Source: Candidatus Omnitrophota bacterium
GTDB taxonomy: Bacteria; Omnitrophota; Gorgyraeia; Gygaellales; Profunditerraquicolaceae
NCBI GenBank assembly: GCA_026387315.1
Contig: JAPLLY010000008.1
Location: 1-50,068 of the forward strand
DNA length: 50,068 nt
Reading direction: 5' to 3'
Part shown: piece after piece, positions 40,672-50,068 of the stretch
How positions within the stretch are numbered: the first letter of the stretch is position 1
Layout: each line of letters starts with the position of its first letter
Made by a program: the position numbers and the translations under genes
Notes under the pieces: generated by a model
What the model was told of the DNA's origin: nothing
Database searches by the model: none
The model's input: the letters and a program-made list of their open reading frames with translations, nothing else

Positions 40672-41647
40672 AAGCCTCTATCTTAACCAGCTTTATAAAT
40701 ATACCAATACTGAATAAAAAGACAGAAATAATGATGGCTCCCGCCAAGAGATTATTTGCTCTAGTCAAAATAACTCCACAACCGGCAAAAATAAAACATA
40801 ATAAATACATAACCAGAATTGTTACTGACGGAGAAAGTCCCAAAGCGCCGATTTTTAAAGCGAGATGATCGCTGCTTTTTTTAAAAGGCGCTTTTTTCTT
40901 AATTACCCTAAAAATAATAAGCAATATCGTGTCCATAATCGGTAAGCCCAGGATCATTACCGGGCTAAGTAAAGCAAAAACATTTTCGCCAGACGCATAA
41001 TGCGTAATTAAAGCAACCGAGGCAATCAACAGCCCGAAGAAATGGCTTCCGGAATTACCCAGATAGACTTTAGCCGGAGGAAGGTTAAAAATAAGAAATC
41101 CGGCGCTAACCGCGCATAAAATAAGGCTAAGGATCTGCACATTTAAATCCGGGCTTAAGAAGCCTATCAATAAGAACGCGCTGCTTACAATCAAGGCTGT
41201 TCCCGCGGCTAAACCATCCATAATATCCAACAAATTAAAAGCATTAGTCATACCTACAATCCAAAAGAAAGTAATCAGGGCATTGCCCCAAAAGCCAAAA
41301 TACATAATATTAGTCTTGATCCCAAACGAAATTAATAAAATCGCGCAAAATGACTGCGTCAAAAATTTTTGCGCTACTGAAAGTTCTCTTAGGTCGTCAA
41401 TTACGCCAAAAAATAACATAACCAAAGAAGCGCTTACCACTGCTAACACTTTTACAGCAGAAAGATCAAATGTAAAAATACCCAAACCGCAAGTAAGAAC
41501 AAAAGCCAGCCCCATTCCTGGCCCCCCGACCAAAGGAATATCCTTGGTTTTAAGTATCTTATATTGCCAAGAAATTCTGGCTAACAAAGATGTAAAAAGT
41601 ATTCCGGAAATTAACGCGGCAGTAAAAATAATAAGGTATTTAAACAT
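40664..41647 (-). CDS. Undecaprenyl-phosphate phosphoglycosyltransferase (WecA/MraY-like)
   Basis: A 327-residue polytopic enzyme with about ten hydrophobic helices. Motifs are GVIDDLRELS (DD site), NAFNLLDIMDGLAAG (catalytic Asp region), KVYLGNSGSHFFGL and LPIMDTILLI. The usual HxxHRL loop is SSDHLALKIGALG, so only one of the histidines remains. It should start the glycan by transferring a sugar phosphate to undecaprenyl phosphate. Confidence 0.88.
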   Translation of the reverse strand: MFKYLIIFTAALISGILFTSLLARISWQYKILKTKDIPLVGGPGMGLAFVLTCGLGIFTFDLSAVKVLAVVSASLVMLFFGVIDDLRELSVAQKFLTQSFCAILLISFGIKTNIMYFGFWGNALITFFWIVGMTNAFNLLDIMDGLAAGTALIVSSAFLLIGFLSPDLNVQILSLILCAVSAGFLIFNLPPAKVYLGNSGSHFFGLLIASVALITHYASGENVFALLSPVMILGLPIMDTILLIIFRVIKKKAPFKKSSDHLALKIGALGLSPSVTILVMYLLCFIFAGCGVILTRANNLLAGAIIISVFLFSIGIFIKLVKIEAYD

Positions 41648-42800
41648 TTTTACTTTCCTCCAATAAATTAGAATATAGCTCTGCGGTATTTTTAAACATG
41701 CTACTTAATAAAAACTCCTCTCTGCCGATCGCCTCCCTGGATCGCCTTACAAATTCATCTCTCTTTTGAACGCTGTTTAATAATTCCCCCAGCCGGTTCC
41801 GCATAGACCGGATATCATGTGGCTTAACCAAATAGCCTCCTTTACCATTTATAACCACTTCCGCGATACCACCGGTATCCGTAGCCACTAAGGCCGCTCC
41901 CGCAGCCATTGCTTCCAAGACGACAATGGGTAATCCTTCCCACAATGAAGTCAACACAAAGACATCCAGCCCGGTTAAAATCAGGCCAATATCATTACGC
42001 CAACCCGTTAAAATAACCTGGCCATCTAAATTAAGCTGCTTTATCCGGGCATCTATCCTTTTACGCAGCTGCCCATCACCCACCAAGACAAACTTAGTAT
42101 CAGGAAAATCTCTTTTAATCAGGCTGGCTAATTCTATAAAATCTAAAGGGGCTTTTTGAGGTTTAAAACAAGCGGCCATACCCACCACTAAATCGGCATC
42201 GCCTAACCCCAGAGACTTCCTGGCTTCATTACGCTTTCTTGTATCCTTAAAGCCTCGAGCATCCAGGCCATACCTAATCAAGACATATTGGTTTTTTCGG
42301 CCGATTAAGTTTTTTAACCCCTTATCCTTATCAAACCTGGAAACTACGATTATTTTACTGGTAAAAGCCGCGCAAATCTTCTCCAAAAATACATAAAGAT
42401 AATTGATGCTTACAGGTTGATAATCATTAAAACTCCAACCATGAACCGTATGAATAATAATTGGCGTTTTAGCAAGTTTTGCGGCTAAGCGGCCTAAAAT
42501 ACCTGCCTTAGAACTATGCGTATGAACAATTTGGATTCTATTTTTTTTGATGAAACAATAAATTTCAACTAACGCCAAAACATCTTTTAGAGGATTTATT
42601 AAGCGCTCTAAAAACTTTGATTTCTCCAGGGTTAACCCAGCTATTGATAAGGCTTCTTTGATTAATAAACCGTTTTTAGCGGTAAATAAAAAAATATTGT
42701 ATTTTTTCTTATCTAAATTATTAATCAAACTGAGCAACTGCTTCTGAGCGCCGCCTAATTCTAATTTGGTAATAACATACAGCAGATTAATCTTAAACAT
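41640..42800 (-). CDS. GT4 glycosyltransferase
   Basis: 386 residues, a GT-B enzyme: LYVITKLELGGAQKQLLSLI, HTHSSKAGILGRLAAKLA, VGMAACFKPQKAPLDFIELA, VFVLTSLWEGLPIVVLEAMA and ATDTGGIAEVV. It is probably an early step after the phosphoglycosyltransferase encoded next, which it overlaps by eight bases. Confidence 0.93.
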   Translation of the reverse strand: MFKINLLYVITKLELGGAQKQLLSLINNLDKKKYNIFLFTAKNGLLIKEALSIAGLTLEKSKFLERLINPLKDVLALVEIYCFIKKNRIQIVHTHSSKAGILGRLAAKLAKTPIIIHTVHGWSFNDYQPVSINYLYVFLEKICAAFTSKIIVVSRFDKDKGLKNLIGRKNQYVLIRYGLDARGFKDTRKRNEARKSLGLGDADLVVGMAACFKPQKAPLDFIELASLIKRDFPDTKFVLVGDGQLRKRIDARIKQLNLDGQVILTGWRNDIGLILTGLDVFVLTSLWEGLPIVVLEAMAAGAALVATDTGGIAEVVINGKGGYLVKPHDIRSMRNRLGELLNSVQKRDEFVRRSREAIGREEFLLSSMFKNTAELYSNLLEESKNV

Positions 42801-43989
42801 TTAATTCTATAGTTTTATTTTTAGCTATGGCCAACCCCAAAATTACCCACCAAATGAGGGAAATTTCCGGTAAAAAAAACGTAAAGTCTAAAAAGTTATG
42901 CGTTAAAAATACCGCGCTGGCTGCCAACAGGCCCGCAGTTTGTCTTGGATAAAGCGATTGGGTTAGATTTTTAAAACAAACCTTAAAAACAACCGCCACA
43001 ATCCAGATGAAAGAGCATAAACCCAATATCCCCATTTCAGCCCAGATTTGCAGGTAAGAATTATGGGCATAACGGCTATTTTGTAGATTAAAATTACCCA
43101 AACCTATTCCTACAAAAGGATGCGCCTTAATTACGCTCAAGGATTCCTGCCAATAATTTAATCTCATGATTGCGGAAAACGCGGGATGCAGATACCCTTT
43201 CTGTGTCGCTGACCGTCCGATAACCATAACTACTATCAATAAAAATAACCCCGCCAGCAGCAAAATATTCCTCTTTTTTAATTTTCCTTGAACGCCAAAA
43301 TAAATAATCAATACACAAAATAGGCTTAAAAAAACACTGAGAGATTTTGTAAGTAAAAGGGCAGGGAAAACTAACATCACAAGCCAAGTTCGATTTTTGT
43401 TAGTTAAAGACAAGAGCGCGATCATCGCTAAATACCCGCCTAAAGCACCAGGAGCCAGGAAAGGGAAAAAAACCCTTTTGCGGCCAAGATAATCTAAAAT
43501 AAAGGGAAACGAAAGTTTATTAGTTGATAAATAATCCAGGACATGTTTAAAACCAAAAAGATACTGATAGATTGCCAAAAAACTGATAACTAAACCTGCC
43601 AAAATAACTGTTTGCATAGTTAGTAATTTATCTTTTTCGGATAAAGAAGCGGCGAATAAGAATAAACTCAGTCCGCTTAGGTATTGATAAAGCTGAGCTA
43701 AGCTATTAAGTTTATTTTGGGAGAAAATTACGGATACGAATAAAGCTAGACAGAACAGAATAAAGGGATGGATTAAGGTTTGAATTTTCGTAAATGATGG
43801 TTTTTTATAAATTAAATACGCCCCCAAGAAGATTAAAAGCGCCAGAGAATAAATAAAGTTTAGATAAGGAAAGGCTAACGCGCAAATAAAAGGACGGATG
43901 AAAATTACGGCTAGAATAATCAACAGCATTATATTCTTATATTTTGTATTAATTATACCAAAGAGTGTCGAAAATTTTAAATTCGGCAT
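42793..43989 (-). CDS. O-antigen ligase/polymerase family membrane protein
   Basis: 398 residues from ATG 43989. The longer frame to a TTG at 44028 would run through the predicted promoter, so I prefer the later start. It has about ten hydrophobic helices, and the loop motif AHPFVGIGLGNFNL with YAHNSYLQIWAEMGILG is the hallmark of the WaaL/Wzy_C family. It is the first gene of the glycan operon. Confidence 0.88.
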   Translation of the reverse strand: MPNLKFSTLFGIINTKYKNIMLLIILAVIFIRPFICALAFPYLNFIYSLALLIFLGAYLIYKKPSFTKIQTLIHPFILFCLALFVSVIFSQNKLNSLAQLYQYLSGLSLFLFAASLSEKDKLLTMQTVILAGLVISFLAIYQYLFGFKHVLDYLSTNKLSFPFILDYLGRKRVFFPFLAPGALGGYLAMIALLSLTNKNRTWLVMLVFPALLLTKSLSVFLSLFCVLIIYFGVQGKLKKRNILLLAGLFLLIVVMVIGRSATQKGYLHPAFSAIMRLNYWQESLSVIKAHPFVGIGLGNFNLQNSRYAHNSYLQIWAEMGILGLCSFIWIVAVVFKVCFKNLTQSLYPRQTAGLLAASAVFLTHNFLDFTFFLPEISLIWWVILGLAIAKNKTIELNV

Positions 43990-44016
43990 ACATAGAGGTT
44001 GTCTTTTATGAATATT

Positions 44017-44025
44017 AGTATAGCA
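44017..44025 (-). promoter_or_regulatory. Extended -10 promoter of the glycan operon
   Basis: TGCTATACT on the minus strand is a perfect extended -10 element. No good -35 box is seen 16-18 bases upstream, which is common for extended -10 promoters. All genes from 43.99 to 26.66 kb are on this strand with small gaps or overlaps, so this could drive the whole operon. Confidence 0.65.
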
Positions 44026-44076
44026 CAAAATTTCTAATCGTGAAATAACACAATTTTCTAGGTAGGCTAAACCGGG

Positions 44077-47000
44077 CTATTCTATGGCCAATTTTGGCTC
44101 CGCGGGAGAGAAAGTTATCTGGCTCAAACCAAATTGCAATTCACTATCGGGCTTGCCTGCTTCAATTAAAACTAACATATCCTTTAACTGTGCGTCCGCA
44201 TCTGAAACACGATCCTCTTCCATCCGCATAATATCTGCAATACAACCCAAAACCTTGTCCATCTGGTTGCCTAAACTTTGCCTTAAACAACTGGCTAGCA
44301 CATATTCTTTAATGCGTTCGTTTGAAGGAATAATGCCTGCGTTGACCATATTTTGTATCTGCCCCCACTCCGAATCAAGATTGATATTATTCAATCTGGT
44401 TAAATCAGCGGCGCTTAATTTAAGCATCCCCATATTTATCTGCTGGTTAACAATAGGCAAGGCGCGAAAATCAACACCGCCTTTTTTATCTACCTGACTT
44501 CCTCCCTGATGCTCTGCTCTGCGCTCTGCTTCGTTTCTTTTTAATCCTTCTAAATCAATCGCGGTATCTTCCGCGGGCATCCCCGGGCGCTCTCTCTCCA
44601 GCCAATCAGCCATTCCTTCATGCATTAATACATCGAGTCTCTCATCTTCTGAAAGCGAATTCCAATAGCTGCTAACTACCAATACCTGGTTACCCAAACG
44701 AACCACATTCGCTCCTTGCGCTATGCCATCCATTGCTTGTCTCGAAATTGACCTAATTTGAGGAGTTCTAAACGCCGGGCCCATAGAGGAATCTTGAAGC
44801 ACGCTGAGGTGCTCTTGAGAAATTTCTACTCTCCTTCCATTTTGCCGCGCGCCACCAAATGCTTTCGCGTCTACTTCACCTACATCGCCTTGGAAACCTC
44901 GATCTATCGGAGAACTGCCGTTGGTTCCGGTTTCTTTCCCCGAAGATGGTTTTTCTTCTGATAACAAAGCGGCTCTAAACAAAGCCTCTCCCTGCCCGAA
45001 GCATCTAAAAATAGAAATTAATTCTTTATCCACTGTGGCATGAGCATCCTCCAGGGCTTTAAAAACCATAATTATCTTTTTTACAACATTTTCTTTTGAC
45101 GCGGCGATATCATTGGCGCCCTGAGCTAAATCCGGCAAATTTTGTCCTGCCATTTTATTAATGGCCCTTAAAACCTTTCTTCCATCTTGGCTCTCTAACG
45201 CTTTCATGAGTTGATATAGAAGATACCTGTTCTTAAGGGATATTTGCGAAGCTGACCCGACATCAATAAAATATAAGACATCCCCTTCAGTGCCTACAAA
45301 TATATTCCCGGTATGCGGGTCCGCGTGATAAAAACCATCGAGGAATATCTGCCTTATTAATTCTCTTGCTACTGCTGCCATGGCGTCCTCGTCGCCTTCG
45401 CTAATCCGCCTGCCTTTCACAAAATCCTCTATTATTAAGGTATTATTTTGAACATCAATAGTTACCGGGACTTTAAATAAGTACTTCTTTTGAGGGGCCT
45501 TGAATACCTTGGATATAAAATAATTGAATATTCGATTTATAACTCTTCTTCTAAAAGACGAAGCCGGGCTAACGCCTTCTCGTAATTTAGCCTGATTTTC
45601 AACTTCTCCTTTTAAATTCATTTCTTCCAGGATCATCTCTGCTATGCGATTTCCCAGCTGTTGCGGTATTTCGACATCGCTATCTCGCAGTGTGTCCTGA
45701 ACAGTTTGATCGGATAAAATATCACGCAAAAAGGCCAAATCTTCTTCGACTTTCTTTTCTACCTCCGGCCTCTTAATTTTTATAACAATTTCTCGGCCAT
45801 CTTTTAAACGGGCCCGATAAACTACTTTTATAGACGCGCTGCCTATACATTCTAACACTTCACTTACCGGGCTATCTTCAAAACTACCGTATATTTTTGC
45901 TATCATATCAAATACTATATCTTTGTTAAGTTGAGGCGCCCTATCTTTCAACAACTTTAATTCGTTTCTGACATTCTCGGGCACGGCTTCAGAGGTTGAT
46001 AGAAATTGGGCTATCTTGACGCCAATTAAACCCAAAGATTCCAGAAATATTCTTATGGCGCGCGCTTCGTTGATTCCCTCCAGAGAGCTTTTTTCTCTGG
46101 AAAAATTCTTTAGAAGAGCCGCGACAACAGCATATTTCCTGTTCACATCGGATCGCCTAAAAATAGCATCATAGACTACCCGCATAATATTATTTTTCTG
46201 GCTAGGCATTAAGGTGTTGAAAAGAACATCCAGGAATTCCGCGGAAGCCTTTTCATCATAAAATATGCCGTTCTCACCCAACAAAATCTTCTCTAGAAAT
46301 TCCTCCATAGCGCTATCGCCTACATTTTTATAATATCCGGCCTTTCTCTTCATAAAATTGTCCCTCATCCCATTCAAACTTACGTTATATTCATGCTCGA
46401 ATCTCTTCAGGAAGAATGGCTTTTTATCAGAAATTCCTAGAGCCCAAAGCAAAAATTCCATCTTGTCGGCGGCATTTTGATTTTTCATATATTCCTCAAA
46501 GATGGATACCCCAAATACTACGCGCGCTTGCTTTTTCTCCCTTATGTTTTCTGGCGCCCTAAGAAGATGCGGCCTTATTTTCTTCATGTCACTAGGAGTA
46601 TTCACTTTTTCGTCTATCAGCTGTAGTAATATATCGTCTCTAGCGGGAGAAAGCTCTGGAAAATAATGCAACACCCATTTCAATTCATTATCCACGCTCT
46701 GAAATTCTTCCGGGCTCTCGCCCCGTTTTTTCTCAAGCGCCAAAACAGCGTACTTTTCTCTAAAGCTTTCATTATTAAAGAGCGATAAAACTTTTTCTAT
46801 ATCTACCGAAGTGTTGATGCTGTTATCTATCAACAGAGTAAGGAACCGATCCCTGGTATTAGAATCGCGGCTAAAATGTTTCAATATAAGATCCAATTTC
46901 TCATTAAAGGATACCTCTGTAGATTTTAACGCATCCAGAATTTGGCTTTCTGCCAAAAGGCCAACAAATATATCTAATTGCGACAACGCTCCACCTAATT

Positions 47001-48150
47001 CAGTAAATTCAAAAGGATAGTAACTACTTTCTTCGGATGCATGCTCAGCTGATATTCTTTGTTTTTCCGCGTCTTCTAATTTGCTTAAGACATTCTCATT
47101 GGGCTCGTTAAGCTGTTGGATCTCCGTATCTCTGACCATTAATGATGATATGCGGCTTAAAATCTGCAATGCTTTCATTCTTTCTCGCGGATTAAGATTG
47201 CTAATAACATTCTGAATATATCCCAAATCAAACATTTTACTTATGTCAATACTAACACCGCGTTCTTGTTTAAGGAATTTTTCAACAAATAATACGTAGA
47301 GAGCGAAATTGCGATATGAAGTAGCGGGTAAAGATATAGTTATCTCACTAAACAACGCATCAAATTCTTTATTAGAATTTGTAATATAGTCAAACACGCT
47401 TAGTAAATCTACTAAATTTTCTTCTTCATCAAGAAAAACTCGGTTTTTACCTCTACCTCGGTCAACTTTTGTTTTTTTAAAGATCCATGGATGTGATAAA
47501 TGCTCTAAACTATCAAACTCTCCTATAAACCTTACAAACCGAATTTTTCTTAGCCAATAAAGTCCAGAAAAATCCCATTCGTCTCTGGTTAATGCTTTTC
47601 TGTCTAAAGATGCGAATAAAGCAAACGGAAGTATATATTTACTCCACCTTAGTTCTTTTTGAGAGAGTTCTTTTTCTGGGTATCTATTTTTTATCTTACT
47701 GGCAAGGTTGGTAAGCACATTGTAAAATGCCACTATATCTTGATCTTGAAGATCAGGGATTCCCGTTTTTCTATCATTGCTGGACGCGGGGAGGACAGGA
47801 GAAAAGAGTTCTCGGATTTTCCAGGACGGTAAAACGCCTCCCAGTTTATAAAAATAAATTAGCCTCTTTACATCCTCATGTAAATCTTTAGGAAACAACT
47901 CATCTTGCGCTATTTTCTGACTTATTGAATTTACTATTCGTTTATAAAACTCGCCAATTTCTTGAGCCATGTGAGACTTGCCGCCTTCTAAACATACACG
48001 ATACATCACTACATATAAGCCTTCTAATTTATCATTTACGATAGACCCTGATTCATCCGCAGTATATGTGCTTAATTTATGTATAGCATATTCCCAGAGT
48101 TTCAGGGATTCATCCGGGGTTAGGTCATATCTCCTGCTTAAGGTATACAA
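44077..48150 (-). CDS. C-terminal part of giant protein: helical region, UbiB/AarF-like kinase, conserved tail
   Basis: 1357 residues from a TTG at 48150; the frame is open to 48189 and probably continues the upstream gene after a frameshift. Residues 1-680 are helical and unrecognised. About 700-1060 resemble UbiB/AarF kinases: VKIAQFLSTSEAVPENVRNE (family KxGQ motif with Ala for Gly), ECIGSASIKVVYRARLKDGR, EIVIKIKRPEVEKK, FYHADPHTGNIFVG near 937 and FIDVGSAS near 963 (Val where DFG has Phe). Near 1176 is MHEGMADWLERE. From about 1224, GGVDFRALPIVNQQINMGML begins a helical tail. I found no signal peptide in this part. The function is unknown. Confidence 0.82.
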   Translation of the reverse strand: MYTLSRRYDLTPDESLKLWEYAIHKLSTYTADESGSIVNDKLEGLYVVMYRVCLEGGKSHMAQEIGEFYKRIVNSISQKIAQDELFPKDLHEDVKRLIYFYKLGGVLPSWKIRELFSPVLPASSNDRKTGIPDLQDQDIVAFYNVLTNLASKIKNRYPEKELSQKELRWSKYILPFALFASLDRKALTRDEWDFSGLYWLRKIRFVRFIGEFDSLEHLSHPWIFKKTKVDRGRGKNRVFLDEEENLVDLLSVFDYITNSNKEFDALFSEITISLPATSYRNFALYVLFVEKFLKQERGVSIDISKMFDLGYIQNVISNLNPRERMKALQILSRISSLMVRDTEIQQLNEPNENVLSKLEDAEKQRISAEHASEESSYYPFEFTELGGALSQLDIFVGLLAESQILDALKSTEVSFNEKLDLILKHFSRDSNTRDRFLTLLIDNSINTSVDIEKVLSLFNNESFREKYAVLALEKKRGESPEEFQSVDNELKWVLHYFPELSPARDDILLQLIDEKVNTPSDMKKIRPHLLRAPENIREKKQARVVFGVSIFEEYMKNQNAADKMEFLLWALGISDKKPFFLKRFEHEYNVSLNGMRDNFMKRKAGYYKNVGDSAMEEFLEKILLGENGIFYDEKASAEFLDVLFNTLMPSQKNNIMRVVYDAIFRRSDVNRKYAVVAALLKNFSREKSSLEGINEARAIRIFLESLGLIGVKIAQFLSTSEAVPENVRNELKLLKDRAPQLNKDIVFDMIAKIYGSFEDSPVSEVLECIGSASIKVVYRARLKDGREIVIKIKRPEVEKKVEEDLAFLRDILSDQTVQDTLRDSDVEIPQQLGNRIAEMILEEMNLKGEVENQAKLREGVSPASSFRRRVINRIFNYFISKVFKAPQKKYLFKVPVTIDVQNNTLIIEDFVKGRRISEGDEDAMAAVARELIRQIFLDGFYHADPHTGNIFVGTEGDVLYFIDVGSASQISLKNRYLLYQLMKALESQDGRKVLRAINKMAGQNLPDLAQGANDIAASKENVVKKIIMVFKALEDAHATVDKELISIFRCFGQGEALFRAALLSEEKPSSGKETGTNGSSPIDRGFQGDVGEVDAKAFGGARQNGRRVEISQEHLSVLQDSSMGPAFRTPQIRSISRQAMDGIAQGANVVRLGNQVLVVSSYWNSLSEDERLDVLMHEGMADWLERERPGMPAEDTAIDLEGLKRNEAERRAEHQGGSQVDKKGGVDFRALPIVNQQINMGMLKLSAADLTRLNNINLDSEWGQIQNMVNAGIIPSNERIKEYVLASCLRQSLGNQMDKVLGCIADIMRMEEDRVSDADAQLKDMLVLIEAGKPDSELQFGLSQITFSPAEPKLAIE

Positions 48151-48170
48151 AATATTGACTATAGAAAAAT

Positions 48171-50068
48171 CTAAAAAAACATTGATTTCTTAACAAAATA
48201 TGGAATTGAAAATAAAACATCGAGATCAAATTCCGCTCCATTACCCATACCAGGCAATATATCAACGAGATTTACATCTTCCGCCATATGTCCGAAGAAA
48301 CGATCTCTAAAGTCAACTCGCCATCCTTCCGCATCGCCTCTTATTAGCCAACCAAGTATCATATTCTTATTGGCCAAAGACGTATGCTTTGTAAATTCAC
48401 ACAGAGACTTTATGACTTGCTCATCACTTGAATTGATGCCATCGTAATCTTCAAGAAAATCAATAAAATGTAGCATGTTTTGAACTTGATATTCAGGGAC
48501 TTCTCTACCGGCCTGTACTTGTTCATTTAATATCCTTATCAGGATTAAAACCATTTTATCAAATATATTTCTTAGATGTTCCACAGCCCACGCATCTCTA
48601 CTGAATAAACCTGTATATGTACTTGTCTCCGCGTATCTTCGCTCAAAAAGATTCATCAATTCAAGAAATTGTTGAACATCAGTAATAAGACCGGAACGAT
48701 ATAAATCTTCAATTCTCTCGCCTGACGCAATGCATAAGGCGCGTGTAAAGAAGTAATAAGGAAAATTATAAAACGCATTTACATGTATTCCATCAAGATC
48801 GAGCGGCTTGAGCACTTCTACGCTCAATAACTCAATTAGTTCAGTAATTGATTTTTTTGCCAATCTTTTTGGTAATTCTTTCTTATCATATTCCTTTAAT
48901 TCCGGGAGAGGGTATCCCATCTCCCGTCTAACTTGTATCAAGGGGGACTCTTTCTTGTCTAGAATAATAATCTTCAAATCAAAATCAACAATATCAAAAA
49001 TTATCCTATACATTTCTTTTGCCCCATTGTTGGTGATCTTAAATTTGGCAAGGAAATTATTGTAGGCGTTATTAATATCTATCGATATGCCTTTTTGGAT
49101 TGCTATCATAAGAACAAAAATAAACTCCTCAGGGCTTTGAGCTTTATCAAAACAACGCGTAAATTCTTCTTTTGTATTGCCCTGCGCTACTTCTTCTTGG
49201 AACTTGCGGCGAGTTGTTCTATTATTTAACTCCTGATTGCTCGCATCCGAAAAATGCTCTGACTTATTGAAGAAGTTCATCCAGAAGAATTTCAACACAT
49301 TCCTTTCTATTTTTCTCAACCTTTCTACAGTAGGGGGATGTGTTAAGAATCCCAAAGATATACCGCTGCTTTTTCCTTTCTTTTCTATGATTTTCGCGAA
49401 GAAAAACCCGGCGTCTCTGACGCTATAACCTGCCTTATCAATAAGAGCCAAGGCATAATCTGAATCATATTCATCAGCATGAGCACCTACCAACCCAGCT
49501 ATTCCTCGTTCTAATGGCTTACCCTCTATAGTATCCTCAACCCATTGTAGGATATGCCTTATCTCATGGGCGAGCACAAACGCTAACGCGTCTTTTGACC
49601 CTCCATTTTTTACAATGAATTTTATAAGGCCAATGTTAACAAAGATTTTGTTGCTGTATCTAAGGACACGGGCATTTTCTGCAGTTGAATCTAATAAATA
49701 AAAGCTGAAATTATCAGGATTAAAACCAGCTGCTTCCAGCAATCTTCTAACTATCCCCTCGGCTTCCGAATAAAGGTTGGCGAATTCGGGGTTATTTCTA
49801 TCGACGATTACCTCCCTGGAGTCGATACTCTTAAGATACACTTCTATCCTATCATCCCTCTCTGCCATCTCCTCTAATCTCTTGGCTTTTTCAGGATTTG
49901 CTCTTTCCCATGAACTCATTTGATCAAAAGATATCCCTAACCTATCGGCAATAAGGCGCTTTCTGCTTTCTTTAGGGCCAAATGAGCTGCCCTGCATAGC
50001 GCCAATTTCATCTTGCCTTCCAGCCCGGCGCTTATTGGCTTCTTCTTGATTAATCTTTTGGCCTTTAT
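48171..50068 (-). CDS. N-terminal part of giant protein with M48-like metallopeptidase domain (5' end outside window)
   Basis: The frame is open from the right edge; the first ATG in view (49997) is internal, as upstream codons (INQEEANKRRAGRQDEIGAM) continue without stop. The metallopeptidase region has FVLAHEIRHILQW (HExxH, Glu as base), then about 30 residues later HADEYDSDYALALIDKAGY with the likely third ligand, and FLTHPPTVERLRKIE, a typical M48 end. No membrane helices are visible in this part. It ends at a TAG created by a T7 run, 20 bases before the TTG of the next ORF. Confidence 0.85.
   Translation of the reverse strand, partial: KGQKINQEEANKRRAGRQDEIGAMQGSSFGPKESRKRLIADRLGISFDQMSSWERANPEKAKRLEEMAERDDRIEVYLKSIDSREVIVDRNNPEFANLYSEAEGIVRRLLEAAGFNPDNFSFYLLDSTAENARVLRYSNKIFVNIGLIKFIVKNGGSKDALAFVLAHEIRHILQWVEDTIEGKPLERGIAGLVGAHADEYDSDYALALIDKAGYSVRDAGFFFAKIIEKKGKSSGISLGFLTHPPTVERLRKIERNVLKFFWMNFFNKSEHFSDASNQELNNRTTRRKFQEEVAQGNTKEEFTRCFDKAQSPEEFIFVLMIAIQKGISIDINNAYNNFLAKFKITNNGAKEMYRIIFDIVDFDLKIIILDKKESPLIQVRREMGYPLPELKEYDKKELPKRLAKKSITELIELLSVEVLKPLDLDGIHVNAFYNFPYYFFTRALCIASGERIEDLYRSGLITDVQQFLELMNLFERRYAETSTYTGLFSRDAWAVEHLRNIFDKMVLILIRILNEQVQAGREVPEYQVQNMLHFIDFLEDYDGINSSDEQVIKSLCEFTKHTSLANKNMILGWLIRGDAEGWRVDFRDRFFGHMAEDVNLVDILPGMGNGAEFDLDVLFSIPYFVKKSMFF

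Noticed and set aside
43990-44028. TTG start extending the first O-antigen ligase
   Set aside because: The extra codons cover the predicted extended -10 promoter and precede no hydrophobic or conserved segment.

Overview
This 50 kb window looks like a chromosomal segment of a Gram-negative-type bacterium with secretin, lipoprotein and O-antigen export genes. It is AT-rich with local GC-rich repeats. Very large multidomain secreted or membrane proteins, a Tad pilus locus crowded with small pilins, a bacterial STT3-type oligosaccharyltransferase and a long glycan cluster together resemble the candidate phylum Omnitrophota. That assignment is an inference from gene content, not a measured affiliation.

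Layout. (1) 1-2.4 kb, minus strand: the N-terminal 692 residues of a large protein with a membrane or signal segment and a C39-like peptidase domain. It is preceded by a consensus sigma70 promoter, a clear cyclic di-GMP-I (GEMM) riboswitch, a terminator-like hairpin and a 28-codon leader ORF whose stop overlaps the big gene's start. (2) 2.4-2.9 kb: a C-rich 37-bp tandem array and a cluster of GTCCA motifs. (3) 2.9-22.5 kb, minus strand: a Tad/Flp pilus locus. In transcription order it holds an STT3-like oligosaccharyltransferase, a parvulin lipoprotein, CpaB, a secretin fused to a TonB C-terminal domain, a CpaE-CpaF fusion, a DUF192 protein, an embedded HTH/coiled-coil/transposase-like gene, three short Flp pilins, six longer pilins in three alternating tandem pairs, four further pilin-like or TadE-like proteins, a TadG-like protein, a small secreted protein, one more Flp pilin, TadB and TadC. 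No prepilin peptidase (TadV/CpaA) is present. (4) 22.6-26.6 kb: tRNA-Glu, a palindromic REP/MITE-like element, a plus-strand signalling operon (FIST sensor, histidine kinase, REC-GGDEF regulator), a bidirectional palindromic terminator and tRNA-Leu. (5) 26.7-44.0 kb, minus strand: a polysaccharide operon starting at an extended -10 promoter. It has two O-antigen ligase/polymerases, a WecA/MraY-like phosphoglycosyltransferase, a UDP-galactopyranose-mutase-like flavoprotein, a Wzm/Wzt ABC exporter, a radical SAM protein and many GT2/GT4 glycosyltransferases, one of them a 5'-truncated remnant. (6) 44.1 kb to the right edge, minus strand: a second giant gene, apparently split by a frameshift at a T7 run, joining an M48-like metallopeptidase part to a divergent UbiB/AarF kinase-like part.

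How the parts fit. The recurring theme is the cell surface and c-di-GMP. A GGDEF response regulator sits between the pilus and glycan loci, and a c-di-GMP riboswitch controls the giant C39 protein next to the end of the pilus locus. The oligosaccharyltransferase heads the pilus locus and could glycosylate the many pilins. The ABC exporter and ligases would put a long glycan on the outer surface. The strongest oddities are the constant-N-terminus/variable-middle pilin cassettes, the two domain fusions in the Tad machinery, the riboswitch with a translationally coupled leader, and the frameshifted peptidase-kinase giant.
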